Positions 19,620-26,811 are shown, numbered from the stretch's first letter. The stretch is DNA of 64,000 bases from Cellvibrio sp. UBA7661 (GCA_002483365.1 DLHT01000006.1:493524-557523); one strand, 5' to 3'. The notes: a model not told the origin generated them from the letters alone. Program-made: numbers and translations.

Positions 19620-20606
19620 ATGCTGCAACTTGGAATACTGATCGATAGTATCCGCAAGCAGCAAGCGCTGGATCAGTTGGTCGCGCGCTCCGGCCATAAG
19701 GTGGCGCGCTACGTGTCCCTGTCGGGAGCCGAATCGGCCAACCAGGCCCTTGCCGGGCAAGGTTCTCTGGCCGAATCAGGGGTCGATGCCTGGCTGGTGG
19801 ATGTCGCTGAAGACTACTGCGATGAACAACAGCTGCTGGAACAGTTATTCGCCCAAAGCCGGGTGCCAATTATCCTCAGCGACAGCAGCGAATTTGCGCC
19901 CGGCACTGAAGAACACAACGCCTGGTTGCGCCGCACCGGCATACGGTTGCAGCGGCTGCGGGGCGATATCAACCTGCAGCAGACCAATCCCGCCCATGAG
20001 TTGTGGGTATTGGCCGCCTCGACCGGAGGGCCCGCGGCAGTAAAACGGTTTCTGGCGCAACTGCCCGCCAATTTGGGTATCGCCTTTTTGTATGTACAGC
20101 ATATTGATGCAAGTCAGGCCGCCACGCTCAACCGCATGATGAGCAACGCGGGCAACTACCCTGCGATGGTGGCGACACAAGGGTTAGTGCTGGAGGCGAA
20201 CAGCCTTACGCTGGTGACCGCGCGCGATCCGGTAGAAGTATTGGAAAACGGTACTCTGGCGGTGAATTACGGGCAGTCCTGGAAGGGCAGTTATGCGCCT
20301 TCCATCGACCAGATAGCCGCTAATGTGGCGCGTATTTACCGCGAGCGTAGCGGGTTGATTATTTTTACCGGCATGGGTGATGATGGCGCGGCGAGTTGCC
20401 GCCTGCTCAAGCAAGTCGGCGGCAAAGCCTGGGCGCAAGCACCCGATGACTGCACCAGCGATTCCATGCCCGTATCGGCCATCGCGACCGGCTGCATCAG
20501 CCTCAGCGGCACACCGGAATATCTGGCACGCGCACTGGCGCAATTGAAACAAACACCGGTTACCAACAACCGACAAGAACAGTATCGACAAGGTCCATCG
20601 TCATGA
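19620..20606 (+). CDS. chpB: CheB-type methylesterase ChpB
   Basis: It is predicted to remove methyl groups from PilJ glutamates. The C-terminal CheB domain has the catalytic Ser in LAASTGGPAAVKRF, the His in FLYVQHIDAS and the Asp in FTGMGDDGAAS. The first 120 residues lack a clear CheY-like phosphoacceptor motif, as reported for ChpB. The length is 328 residues. It starts 10 bases after chpA with an AAGGCGG site and overlaps chpC by 4 bases (ATGA). Confidence 0.92.
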   Translation: MLQLGILIDSIRKQQALDQLVARSGHKVARYVSLSGAESANQALAGQGSLAESGVDAWLVDVAEDYCDEQQLLEQLFAQSRVPIILSDSSEFAPGTEEHNAWLRRTGIRLQRLRGDINLQQTNPAHELWVLAASTGGPAAVKRFLAQLPANLGIAFLYVQHIDASQAATLNRMMSNAGNYPAMVATQGLVLEANSLTLVTARDPVEVLENGTLAVNYGQSWKGSYAPSIDQIAANVARIYRERSGLIIFTGMGDDGAASCRLLKQVGGKAWAQAPDDCTSDSMPVSAIATGCISLSGTPEYLARALAQLKQTPVTNNRQEQYRQGPSS

Positions 20607-21088
20607 GAGCACCTCAGCGCATTGAGAAAAAAATACAAGAAGTTGCCAGCCTGCTCATCCCGCTGCAGGGCCGTCAGCTACTCGCGCCCAACGTGACGGT
20701 GGCCGAGATTGTACCCGTATCCCAGGTTATTCCCGTGCAAGATGCACCGGCGTGGTACTTGGGCAATTGCAGCTGGCGTGAACAAACCATCCCGCTGCTC
20801 TCGTTTGAAGTGATGAATGGCGAAGACAAACCCGGTGTCGCCCAGCGCTCCCGCTTTGCGGTACTCAACACCACCGGCCAACACGAATCCCTGCCGTTTA
20901 TCGCCATACTCACCCAAGGCCTGCCGCGTTTGGCGCGCGTGACCGAAGAGGAAATCACCGAGCGTGAAGATGCCGATAACAAGCCCTACGAATTAATGCA
21001 CGTCAGTTGGGCGGGCGAAGAAGCGGTGATTCCCAATGTGGAAGCCATGGAGCGCGCCTTTTTGGAATATCTGCATTTGGATAATTAA
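20603..21088 (+). CDS. chpC: CheW-like protein ChpC
   Basis: This is a CheW-domain protein of 161 residues, a second adaptor that in Pseudomonas couples other inputs to the Pil-Chp kinase. Visible features are an N-terminal LLIPLQGRQLLAPNVTVAEIVP, the WYLGNCSWREQTIPLLSFE segment corresponding to the CheW ligand-binding face, and a C-terminal strand ending in a helix. Its start overlaps the chpB stop (ATGA), implying translational coupling. It is the last gene of the cluster; chpD and chpE homologues are absent. Confidence 0.88.
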   Translation: MRAPQRIEKKIQEVASLLIPLQGRQLLAPNVTVAEIVPVSQVIPVQDAPAWYLGNCSWREQTIPLLSFEVMNGEDKPGVAQRSRFAVLNTTGQHESLPFIAILTQGLPRLARVTEEEITEREDADNKPYELMHVSWAGEEAVIPNVEAMERAFLEYLHLDN

Positions 21089-21102
21089 GCTTTTTTAAAC
21101 AA

Positions 21103-21127
21103 CCCGCGAGCCGATAAATCTCGCGGG
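21103..21127. terminator. Hairpin after chpC
   Basis: CCCGCGAG (21103-21110) pairs with CTCGCGGG (21120-21127) across a 9-base loop. There is no T-run immediately after it on the plus strand, so it is a weak or Rho-assisted terminator at best; it closes the pil-chp cluster. Confidence 0.35.
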
Positions 21128-21139
21128 CACGTCTAAACA

Positions 21140-21157
21140 TTTTACCGCTCAGTAAAA
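21140..21157. promoter_or_regulatory. Palindromic operator, left copy
   Basis: TTTTACCGCTCAGTAAAA is a near-perfect 18-bp palindrome with one mismatched pair. A perfect version lies 49 bp downstream. Both precede the FKBP gene, so they are probably binding sites of one dimeric repressor. Confidence 0.6.
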
Positions 21158-21188
21158 ATTCACCGCCAAAACACGTAAAACACATTCT

Positions 21189-21206
21189 TTTTACCGCTCG
21201 GTAAAA
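21189..21206. promoter_or_regulatory. Palindromic operator, right copy
   Basis: TTTTACCGCTCGGTAAAA is a perfect 18-bp palindrome, extendable by one T/A pair on each side. It ends 20 bases before the FKBP start codon. The half-site pattern TTTACCG/CGGTAAA resembles TetR-family operators; the regulator is not in this window. Confidence 0.65.
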
Positions 21207-21226
21207 AATTAAACGCATTGAACACT

Positions 21227-21565
21227 ATGAACGAACTCGTCATTGAAGACCTGCAAATTGGCGATGGCAAAGCCGTTGTCAAAGGCGCGCTCATCACCAC
21301 CCACTACATCGGTTGGCTCGAAGACGGCACCGAATTCGATTCCTCCCACCGCAAAGGCAAACCCTTCCAATGCGTGATCGGCACCGGCCGTGTGATCAAA
21401 GGCTGGGATCAAGGTCTGATCGGCATGCAAGTCGGCGGCAAACGCAAACTCCACGTCCCCGCACATTTAGCCTACGGCGAACGCCAAATCGGCGCACACA
21501 TCAAACCCAATTCCAATCTCATCTTTGAAATCGAACTACTGGAAGTCCTCACCCGCGACGATTAA
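21227..21565 (+). CDS. FKBP-type peptidyl-prolyl cis-trans isomerase
   Basis: It is a small single-domain FKBP (112 residues) that isomerises prolyl peptide bonds. Family motifs are THYIGWLEDGTEFDSS, FQCVIGTGRVIKGWDQGLIGM and LHVPAHLAYGERQ, which hold the canonical active-site aromatic residues. No signal peptide is seen, so it is cytosolic. I use the ATG at 21227; a TTG three codons upstream is also open. Two TTTTACCG palindromes directly upstream suggest it is controlled by a dedicated regulator. Confidence 0.93.
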   Translation: MNELVIEDLQIGDGKAVVKGALITTHYIGWLEDGTEFDSSHRKGKPFQCVIGTGRVIKGWDQGLIGMQVGGKRKLHVPAHLAYGERQIGAHIKPNSNLIFEIELLEVLTRDD

Positions 21566-21592
21566 CCCCTGCCTCAAAACCCCGCGTAACGC

Positions 21593-21646
21593 GTAATGTG
21601 ATGTATTTTGCAAATCCTTGGCTATAGTAGAAACTTACGCCATTGG
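21593..21646 (+). repeat. Shared island-edge sequence, copy A
   Basis: This 54-base stretch matches 28407-28461 at about 47 of 55 aligned positions by hand count. The identical core is TCCTTGGCTATAGT followed by GAAACTT and CGCC. Both copies have the same orientation and mark where GC-rich chromosome gives way to an AT-rich gene pair. TATAGT could be a -10 box, so a shared promoter is as possible as an insertion boundary. Confidence 0.6.
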
Positions 21647-21665
21647 ATGGAGATAGGAAATACAG

Positions 21666-21785
21666 ATGAATAACGATAGGGGTTTAGCTGCTGTTCTTTG
21701 CGGAAGTCATGCAGCTAATGAAGTTCAAAAAGACAGCTCTTGCCTGAAATTAATTAAAAGAGATTTAAAATTTGGACGCAATTGA
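21666..21785 (+). CDS. Short upstream ORF of the TPR/HEPN island
   Basis: A 39-codon frame begins with ATG after a GGAGATAGGAAA Shine-Dalgarno-like stretch and ends 14 bases inside the next gene, whose own start is a TTG. Its translation begins MNNDRGLAAVLCGSH. It may be a short coupled protein, or the true N-terminus of the next protein separated by a frameshift. I do not recognise it. Confidence 0.35.
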   Translation: MNNDRGLAAVLCGSHAANEVQKDSSCLKLIKRDLKFGRN

Positions 21786-22311
21786 GAAAAATTTCAGAGA
21801 TACGCCAATCGATAGCAAAAAATATGCTAAAAGACTAACAATCTTTATTGATTACCTAGTGAAAAATGGGAAGCTTTTTGAGGCCAAGTATTACTTTAAA
21901 AAACTTTCCGATAAAAAACCGAATCATGAAAAAACAATTAGGCTAGGGTATTCACTATCAATAGCAACATTTGACAATGATGGAGTGCGTAAATTCGATA
22001 AGCTTTTGTATGATTCAAAACCCAAAGATGTTGAAATATTTTGGTTCCGATTGAAATATTATCTCTCTGTAAATAATCATAAGGATTGCGAAGAGTGTTG
22101 TGAGTTTCTGCTATCAAAGCGGATAGAAATTAAATATTTAAATACCATTATTGAAGCTTGCCTAAACTTAAAAAACTACAATATTGCGATAACTCTAATT
22201 AAATATCTAGAAAAAGAAAAACTAACATTAAACAGTTTCGGAATGCAGCACATTAAAAAGCTTGCTCTTGAGAGATTAGTAATTAGTATTGTAAAGGTTA
22301 AATGTGGGTAA
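21772..22311 (+). CDS. TPR-like helical-repeat protein, HEPN partner
   Basis: I do not recognise a named family. The 179 residues are all-helical with a repeat rhythm (NGKLFEAKYYFKKLSDKKP, NHKDCEECCEFLLSKR, NYNIAITLIKYLEKEKL) typical of degenerate tetratricopeptide repeats. The only plausible start in this frame is TTG at 21772. It overlaps the next gene by 8 bases. Base composition is clearly more AT-rich than the flanking pil-chp and DUF350 regions, suggesting transfer. A scaffold or sensor role for the HEPN protein is inference. Confidence 0.6.
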   Translation: MDAIEKNFRDTPIDSKKYAKRLTIFIDYLVKNGKLFEAKYYFKKLSDKKPNHEKTIRLGYSLSIATFDNDGVRKFDKLLYDSKPKDVEIFWFRLKYYLSVNNHKDCEECCEFLLSKRIEIKYLNTIIEACLNLKNYNIAITLIKYLEKEKLTLNSFGMQHIKKLALERLVISIVKVKCG

Positions 22312-23287
22312 ATTTTTAGTTTTAAAAATACTAGACAACAACAGCATATCTTTGCCTTCTACTCAAATATATGGAACTGTTGAGCTCAGGTCGCATACAT
22401 CGGATTCTGAATACGAAATAGATGCACTAAAAAAATCTGCTTTAGATAATCGAGCAGACTTTGACAAGTATTCTTTTTGCGCAAGGATAGCAACTATTGT
22501 TGATACTGCCAGCATACATGAAGCAATTGAACTATCAGAAAATGCATTCTCCGCTGTGCTTGATCTCAAATCTGTGGAATTCGCAATATCAAACTTTAAA
22601 ACGTCAGATATAGGGTTTACTAAAAATCTAGAGTCTGGGAAAATTCATCCAATAAATAAAATTGGATATGAACCATCAATGTCGTTTATGGTTCAGCAAG
22701 GTGAAATTCAAAGAAGAGATTTTGTGAATTATATCTTGTCGCTGAAGAATGAACTAAGTGAACGCTATCAACGTTCGTTACACTGGGTGCGAAACAGTAA
22801 ACACGAAAAAAATATTCAACTAAAAACACTATTTTATTGGTTCGCAATTGAAGCGCTACTAAAAGAATCAGAAAACGACAACATTGAAGGAATTGTTCGC
22901 TGGTTTTTAGGTTTTCCTAACGGAAAACATTACAATGATATTTCAAAGTTGCTTATTGCAAAGTTGGCCGCCCACCCTAAATATGCCTATTGGAATAGTG
23001 AAATCATTGATGTCATTGACAAAATTAGAGTATTTCGAAATGAATCAGTCCATTCTGGTTTTAGGAGTGTCGATTTCTCAAAGAAAGAATTAGAGCTGTA
23101 TAGCCAAGTAATGATCTATAGTGCTTCAAGATGCCAGACTGCAGTTCAAACTGCACTGCTCAACAGAATTAGTACAGTTTCAGAATTCAAAGAATACATA
23201 CCTGTAATATTTGAGGAAAATAGCAATATCATCAACGATGTGCATGGCAACATACTATTTACACTCGATAGGATAAAGCATGGATAA
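22304..23287 (+). CDS. HEPN-domain protein with RX4H motif
   Basis: It is a 327-residue protein, GTG start, overlapping the TPR-like gene by 8 bases. The N-terminal half is a beta-rich domain I do not recognise. The C-terminal half is helical and carries VFRNESVHSGF, giving R245-x4-H250, the hallmark of HEPN ribonuclease toxins and ApeA-like HEPN defence proteins. The preceding stretch LFYWFAIEALL fits the first HEPN helix. An RNA-cleaving defence or toxin role is inferred from this motif and the AT-rich island context. It could also be a non-nuclease HEPN dimerisation module. Confidence 0.6.
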   Translation: MGKFLVLKILDNNSISLPSTQIYGTVELRSHTSDSEYEIDALKKSALDNRADFDKYSFCARIATIVDTASIHEAIELSENAFSAVLDLKSVEFAISNFKTSDIGFTKNLESGKIHPINKIGYEPSMSFMVQQGEIQRRDFVNYILSLKNELSERYQRSLHWVRNSKHEKNIQLKTLFYWFAIEALLKESENDNIEGIVRWFLGFPNGKHYNDISKLLIAKLAAHPKYAYWNSEIIDVIDKIRVFRNESVHSGFRSVDFSKKELELYSQVMIYSASRCQTAVQTALLNRISTVSEFKEYIPVIFEENSNIINDVHGNILFTLDRIKHG

Positions 23288-23603
23288 AAACTTCTGCACT
23301 AGAAAAATCACTCTATAAACATCCAATTGTCCGGCAAGCAAGAAGCTATAACTCAAAGAAAAACATGGATTTGTTTTTAACGTTTTAACTAAAACGAATC
23401 CCCAACTAAAAATAACCACTAAAGCTCACAATATTCCTTCACAACCGAAAATCGCTTTCCCGTAATTACCACATCACTGTTTTGAGATTTAACACACGCG
23501 CCTTGATTAACGGGCAACTTAAAATCACATACGAGTAAAAACACCCATTCTTATGGATTGGAGGTTAATACTCATTAAACCAAACTCAAATCAAGGAGAA
23601 CAT
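23288..23603. other. Intergenic region between HEPN and Tse2-like genes
   Basis: This 316-base AT-rich gap contains one short minus-strand frame (23419-23544, 41 codons, GTG start) whose translation contains CDFKLPVNQGACVK and ends KEYCEL. It may be a remnant of a small cysteine-containing protein. The AAGGAG site of the toxin gene is at its right edge. I see no other structure. Confidence 0.35.
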
Positions 23604-24023
23604 ATGATTAACAATGATGATTTGTATTTTTACGATGTAGCTAAATTCACAGAGAATTTATACAGGATGGGAAACTCAACTTGGCCTGCGTTTACAGAAG
23701 AACGTGCAAGAACCGATGTTGTGATTTACAGTACCGGTGGAGTTGAAATAGTAAAGGCTAATGGTAATGGATTTTCTGCCTTTAATTATCTAACACCTAT
23801 AATGAAGCGCCCAGGAAAAACCGTTTGGCGAATCAAGAAACATGCAAATATTCCGCTTGGCTTAAAATTAGTGAAAGATCTTAGACCAGGCCATGAAGGG
23901 CACTTTATGATAGCTCCCGAAAAAAATATGCCACTGAAAGATTACTTGGCTCTTTTAGAGGAATTGGGAATGGATAGAATTAGGGTTGTCCGATTGACTG
24001 CAGTGGAGGTTGCAAATGGCTGA
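23604..24023 (+). CDS. Tse2-like ADP-ribosyltransferase toxin
   Basis: It is a 139-residue protein with no signal peptide. The arrangement LYR near the N-terminus, then ARTDVVIYSTGGVEIVKANG, a Gly-Lys-x-x-W-R strand (GKTVWRI), NIPLGLKLVKD and HFMIAPEKNMPLKDYLALL resembles the Tse2 toxin fold (putative NAD-dependent ADP-ribosyltransferase). I recognise the family from the C-terminal pattern; catalytic residues are not assigned. The ATG at 23604 follows AAGGAG; an upstream in-frame ATG at 23553 lacks such a site. It overlaps the following small gene by 8 bases, the layout of a toxin-antitoxin pair. No type VI secretion gene is nearby. Confidence 0.6.
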   Translation: MINNDDLYFYDVAKFTENLYRMGNSTWPAFTEERARTDVVIYSTGGVEIVKANGNGFSAFNYLTPIMKRPGKTVWRIKKHANIPLGLKLVKDLRPGHEGHFMIAPEKNMPLKDYLALLEELGMDRIRVVRLTAVEVANG

Positions 24024-24222
24024 GCCAACAATTTTGGTTAAGGAATACAATGTTATTTGGGAAGCGTTAAATCACTATGAGAAGTACTTGGAGCAAATGT
24101 CATTAAGTGCACCATCTGAAAATGAACAATTGGTTTTTGATGAAAAGCTTCAGGATATTGATGACGCACGTAAAACCATTCAATACGGCGCTTTAAATTC
24201 ATATGGCCTGCAATTAAAGTAA
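24016..24222 (+). CDS. Putative antitoxin of Tse2-like toxin
   Basis: This 68-residue acidic, helical protein is encoded immediately after and overlapping the Tse2-like toxin. The ATG at 24016 has GGAGG six bases upstream. I recognise no domain. Its Asp/Glu-rich composition, small size and 8-base overlap with the toxin suggest a cytosolic immunity or antitoxin protein; this is inference from context. Confidence 0.55.
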   Translation: MAEPTILVKEYNVIWEALNHYEKYLEQMSLSAPSENEQLVFDEKLQDIDDARKTIQYGALNSYGLQLK

Positions 24223-24259
24223 AGCGCACACCCAAAAATAAAAATGGTTACACAAGCAA

Positions 24260-24377
24260 GTAGCCCGCATGGAGTGTAACGAAATGCGGGATTACTGATA
24301 GATGCAATCTGGTCGGATCTATAAGGACTTGAATCGAAGCATCGCTCCCGTATTCTGCTAGACTCCATACGGGCTAC
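24260..24377. repeat. MITE-like element with 16-bp terminal inverted repeats
   Basis: GTAGCCCGCATGGAGT at 24260-24275 is repeated in inverted form at 24362-24377 (15 of 16 bases). The 118-base element has no coding capacity. It resembles the widespread GTAGCCCGGATG...CATCCGGGCTAC intergenic repeats of proteobacteria. A second small palindrome follows at 24390-24409. Confidence 0.7.
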
Positions 24378-24389
24378 GAATCTGAAGAT

Positions 24390-24409
24390 GTTGGGCATTG
24401 CTGCCCAAC
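24390..24409. repeat. GTTGGGCA/TGCCCAAC palindromic repeat
   Basis: GTTGGGCA and TGCCCAAC form a perfect 8-bp stem with a TTGC loop, followed by CTACA. A related element, GTTGGGGT...ACCCCAAC followed by CTACA, is at 31834-31858. Both look like members of one small dispersed repeat family at island edges. Confidence 0.6.
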
Positions 24410-24469
24410 CTACAAAAGACTAAATTGCGCTTCTGTCTAAAATTTTAATAACCACCAAGGCCAAACACC

Positions 24470-24700
24470 ATGCAATGGGATTTTATTATCGCTACCGCCG
24501 TTAACTTATCAATCAACCTTGCTTACACATTGCTTGCGCTTTTTATTGGTGTGAAGGCGTTACTCATCATCGATGAAAAATTGCTGAAAAATATGAGCAT
24601 TGAAGAAGAGTTGAAAAAGGGGAATGTGGCGGTGGCGATTTTTGCTTCGTCGATTCTGGTGTTTGTTGCACTGATTGTGACTTTTGGTTTTAAAGGTTAG
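24470..24700 (+). CDS. DUF350 family membrane protein
   Basis: It is a 76-residue protein with two hydrophobic segments (residues 6-33 and 50-72) around a short charged loop containing IDEKLLKNMSIEEELKKGN, the DUF350 signature, followed by VAVAIFASSILV. Its function is unknown. It is 13 bases upstream of the transglutaminase-like gene and probably co-transcribed with it. Confidence 0.85.
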   Translation: MQWDFIIATAVNLSINLAYTLLALFIGVKALLIIDEKLLKNMSIEEELKKGNVAVAIFASSILVFVALIVTFGFKG

Positions 24701-24713
24701 GGCGTAAACGCGG

Positions 24714-25595
24714 ATGAGCCGCAAACATAAAAATAATTTTTCGTTTGGCAGTCTGCTCCAGATTTTGGTGGGGATTGCGGTTGTGATTGTGCTGCGCGAT
24801 TGGCGCAGTGGCGATGATCCGACGATTGCAAATTTATTGGCGCAAAGTCAGAGCGCGAATGCCGTTATACCTGCCGGTTTGGAAACCAGCGGCCCTGCGC
24901 CCGGTGAGGTGGTGATTAACCAAACCCAATTCCATTACACCAGCGAACAACTCAGCGAGCTTATTCAACGTTACAATCCAAACCCACGCAACCCTGCGCC
25001 GATTGGCGGTGTGTATTTTTTTCATCTGAACGGAATTAAAAACGCGACTGCGATTGCGCCGGGGCTCGATCAGCGCGCGCATATCGTGAATGCGTTTCTT
25101 GAGGGCTTTAGCCCCTTCGCGGTCGATAATGTGTGGATGCCGCTGTATGTAATCGCCAAGCGCAAACGCTACATGCTCGATAGCCTCAACTACGGAAAGG
25201 AAGAGCTGTGGCAGACCAGCCGACAGGCGTTTTATATGTCTAACGGCGATTGTGAAGACCACGCCATTGTGTTGGCCGATTGGTTAATCGAGATGGGATT
25301 TGATGCGCGCGTGGCGCTGGGTAAACACCAGAATGACGGCCATGCCTGGGTGGTGTTGGTGCATGAGGGCAAGGAATTTATTCTGGAGGCGACGCAGAAA
25401 TCGCGCCTCAGTACCGGTACGCCCTACCCACTCGCGGCGACTCTGCCGGATTATCACCCCACTGCGCAATTTAACCGCACCGCCTTTTGGATCAACACCG
25501 GCAGCAGCCTGACCACGCGTTACTCCGGTGAGCACTGGGTGGAGCAGAGCCATTATTCGCCGCTATCGTCAGCGGATAACTCTGTTTCACCCTGA
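24714..25595 (+). CDS. Transglutaminase-like cysteine peptidase, membrane anchored
   Basis: It is a 293-residue protein with a short basic N-terminus and one membrane segment (residues 13-27), so the rest is probably periplasmic. The catalytic Cys is C180 in NGDCEDHA, the His is H210 in GHAWVV, and the acidic partner lies in FILEAT. This pattern matches bacterial transglutaminase-like peptidases. The substrate is unknown. Linkage with DUF350 suggests a shared envelope function. A GCG-rich spacer without a strong ribosome site precedes the ATG. Confidence 0.8.
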   Translation: MSRKHKNNFSFGSLLQILVGIAVVIVLRDWRSGDDPTIANLLAQSQSANAVIPAGLETSGPAPGEVVINQTQFHYTSEQLSELIQRYNPNPRNPAPIGGVYFFHLNGIKNATAIAPGLDQRAHIVNAFLEGFSPFAVDNVWMPLYVIAKRKRYMLDSLNYGKEELWQTSRQAFYMSNGDCEDHAIVLADWLIEMGFDARVALGKHQNDGHAWVVLVHEGKEFILEATQKSRLSTGTPYPLAATLPDYHPTAQFNRTAFWINTGSSLTTRYSGEHWVEQSHYSPLSSADNSVSP

Positions 25596-25598
25596 ATA

Positions 25599-25674
25599 CG
25601 TCATCCTCGCGTAGCGGGGATCCATAGGTCATTCGATTAATTGGCAAGCTGGACTCCCGCAAGCGGGAGTGACG
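25599..25674. repeat. Palindromic CGTCATCCTCGC...GCGGGAGTGACG element
   Basis: The ends (25599-25624 and 25650-25674) form an imperfect inverted repeat of the well-known type CGTCATTCCCGC...GGATCCA / TGGA...GCGGGA(A)TGACG. It is a noncoding mobile-type repeat between the transglutaminase-like and arsR-like genes and could also form a transcript-ending hairpin. Confidence 0.65.
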
Positions 25675-25803
25675 ATGGTGGTTAAATTCAAACGCCAGTG
25701 CCCTGAAACTTCTCCGTTGTCGCCCAGCGCTTACCTATTCCCATCCTGAAACTTCCCCCTTCAACTTTGAATCGCTCGACCCAACGTGCAATTGCGATTA
25801 TAT

Positions 25804-25858
25804 TTAACCAAATGGTTGACAATTATTAGCATCGGGAGAATACTTAACCATATGGTAA
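25804..25858. promoter_or_regulatory. Two ArsR-type operators, 40 bp apart
   Basis: TTAACCAAATGGTTGA (25804-25819) and TTAACCATATGGTAA (25844-25858) are palindromes with the same TTAACCA/TGGT half-sites, separated by 40 bp centre to centre. The second covers the start codon of the regulator, so binding would block both promoter and translation start. Autoregulation by the adjacent ArsR protein is the simplest reading. Confidence 0.6.
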
Positions 25859-26208
25859 ATAATCAAGTTGAACAGCTAGATGCCGTCTTTCACGCCCTTG
25901 CCGACCCTACGCGGCGGGCGATGATTGCGCGGCTGGCGCAAGCACCCTGTGGCATTACCGAACTGGCAGCACCGTTCGATATGACCCTCGCGGCGATTTC
26001 CAAACACATCAAAGTGCTGGAAAGTGCAGGCTTGGTGGTGCGCAGTATTCAGGGGCGCAACCACACTTGCCAGTTGGATGCACGCCCGATGCTTGGCGGT
26101 ATCGAGTGGTTACGTCATTACGAACAATTCTGGAACCAGCGGCTGGATGCACTGACCGCCGCGCTGCTGGCGGAAGATCAGTTAGCAAACAACGAAACGG
26201 ATCAATAA
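25852..26208 (+). CDS. ArsR-family winged-helix regulator
   Basis: It is a 118-residue DNA-binding repressor. The winged-helix region is LADPTRRAMIARLAQAPCGITELAAPFDMTLAAISKHIKVLESAGLV in outline, with no metal-binding ELCVCDL motif, so the metal-independent type usually paired with SRPBCC proteins is likely. The frame is open 22 codons upstream, but the ATG at 25852 gives the family start and has GGGAGA upstream. It overlaps a palindromic operator. The SRPBCC gene follows after 66 bases. Confidence 0.88.
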   Translation: MVNNQVEQLDAVFHALADPTRRAMIARLAQAPCGITELAAPFDMTLAAISKHIKVLESAGLVVRSIQGRNHTCQLDARPMLGGIEWLRHYEQFWNQRLDALTAALLAEDQLANNETDQ

Positions 26209-26274
26209 CGGGTGGATACGGTATTACCGGGTCAACCCATCACCATAATTGGCGCTATGCCAAAGGAGCTGAAG

Positions 26275-26811
26275 ATGAACGACTACGGTGTACTGACCGC
26301 CCCCGATACCCTGCGCCTTGAGCGCCTGCTGCCCGGCCCGATTGAGCGGGTGTGGCAATACCTGACCGATTCTGACAAGCGCGCCACCTGGTTGGCGGCG
26401 GGTAATGTGGAGCAGAAGGTGGGCGGCCAGGTGGAACATACCTTCCGCAATTCCGAGCTATCACCCGAGCACGACATACCGCCGCCCAAATACGCCAGCT
26501 GCGCGGGCGATGTGCCCATGCTGGGCAAAGTGACTGCCTGCGAGCCATTGCGCTTGCTCAGTTATATCTGGAATGCAGGCTCGCCCGAGGAGTCCGAAGT
26601 GAGTTTTGAACTCGCCCGGCAGGACGACAAGGTCAAACTCACCGTCACCCATCGCCGCCTCACCAATGCCAACGAACGCCTGAGTGTCGCCGGTGGCTGG
26701 CACACCCATCTCAATATTTTGCGCGATCGATTGGAAGGCAAAACCCCGGAGGGATTCTGGAAAACCCACACCCGTTTGGAAGCGGAATACGCGCAGCGTT
26801 TGGCGGGCTGA
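26275..26811 (+). CDS. SRPBCC (AHSA1-like) domain protein
   Basis: This 178-residue START/Bet v1-like fold protein shows the AHSA1 pattern: LRLERLLPGPIERVWQYLTD at the N-terminus, RATWLAAG, LSYIWNAG and a C-terminal GGWHTHLNILRDRLEG helix. Such proteins bind small hydrophobic ligands. They are commonly encoded beside an ArsR regulator, as here. The ATG at 26275 is chosen because AAGGAG lies 7 bases before it; the frame is open 21 codons upstream. Confidence 0.85.
   Translation: MNDYGVLTAPDTLRLERLLPGPIERVWQYLTDSDKRATWLAAGNVEQKVGGQVEHTFRNSELSPEHDIPPPKYASCAGDVPMLGKVTACEPLRLLSYIWNAGSPEESEVSFELARQDDKVKLTVTHRRLTNANERLSVAGGWHTHLNILRDRLEGKTPEGFWKTHTRLEAEYAQRLAG

Noticed and set aside
24180..24398. 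72-codon minus-strand frame across the 24260-24377 repeat
   Set aside because: It is produced by reading through the inverted-repeat element and has no protein-like features.
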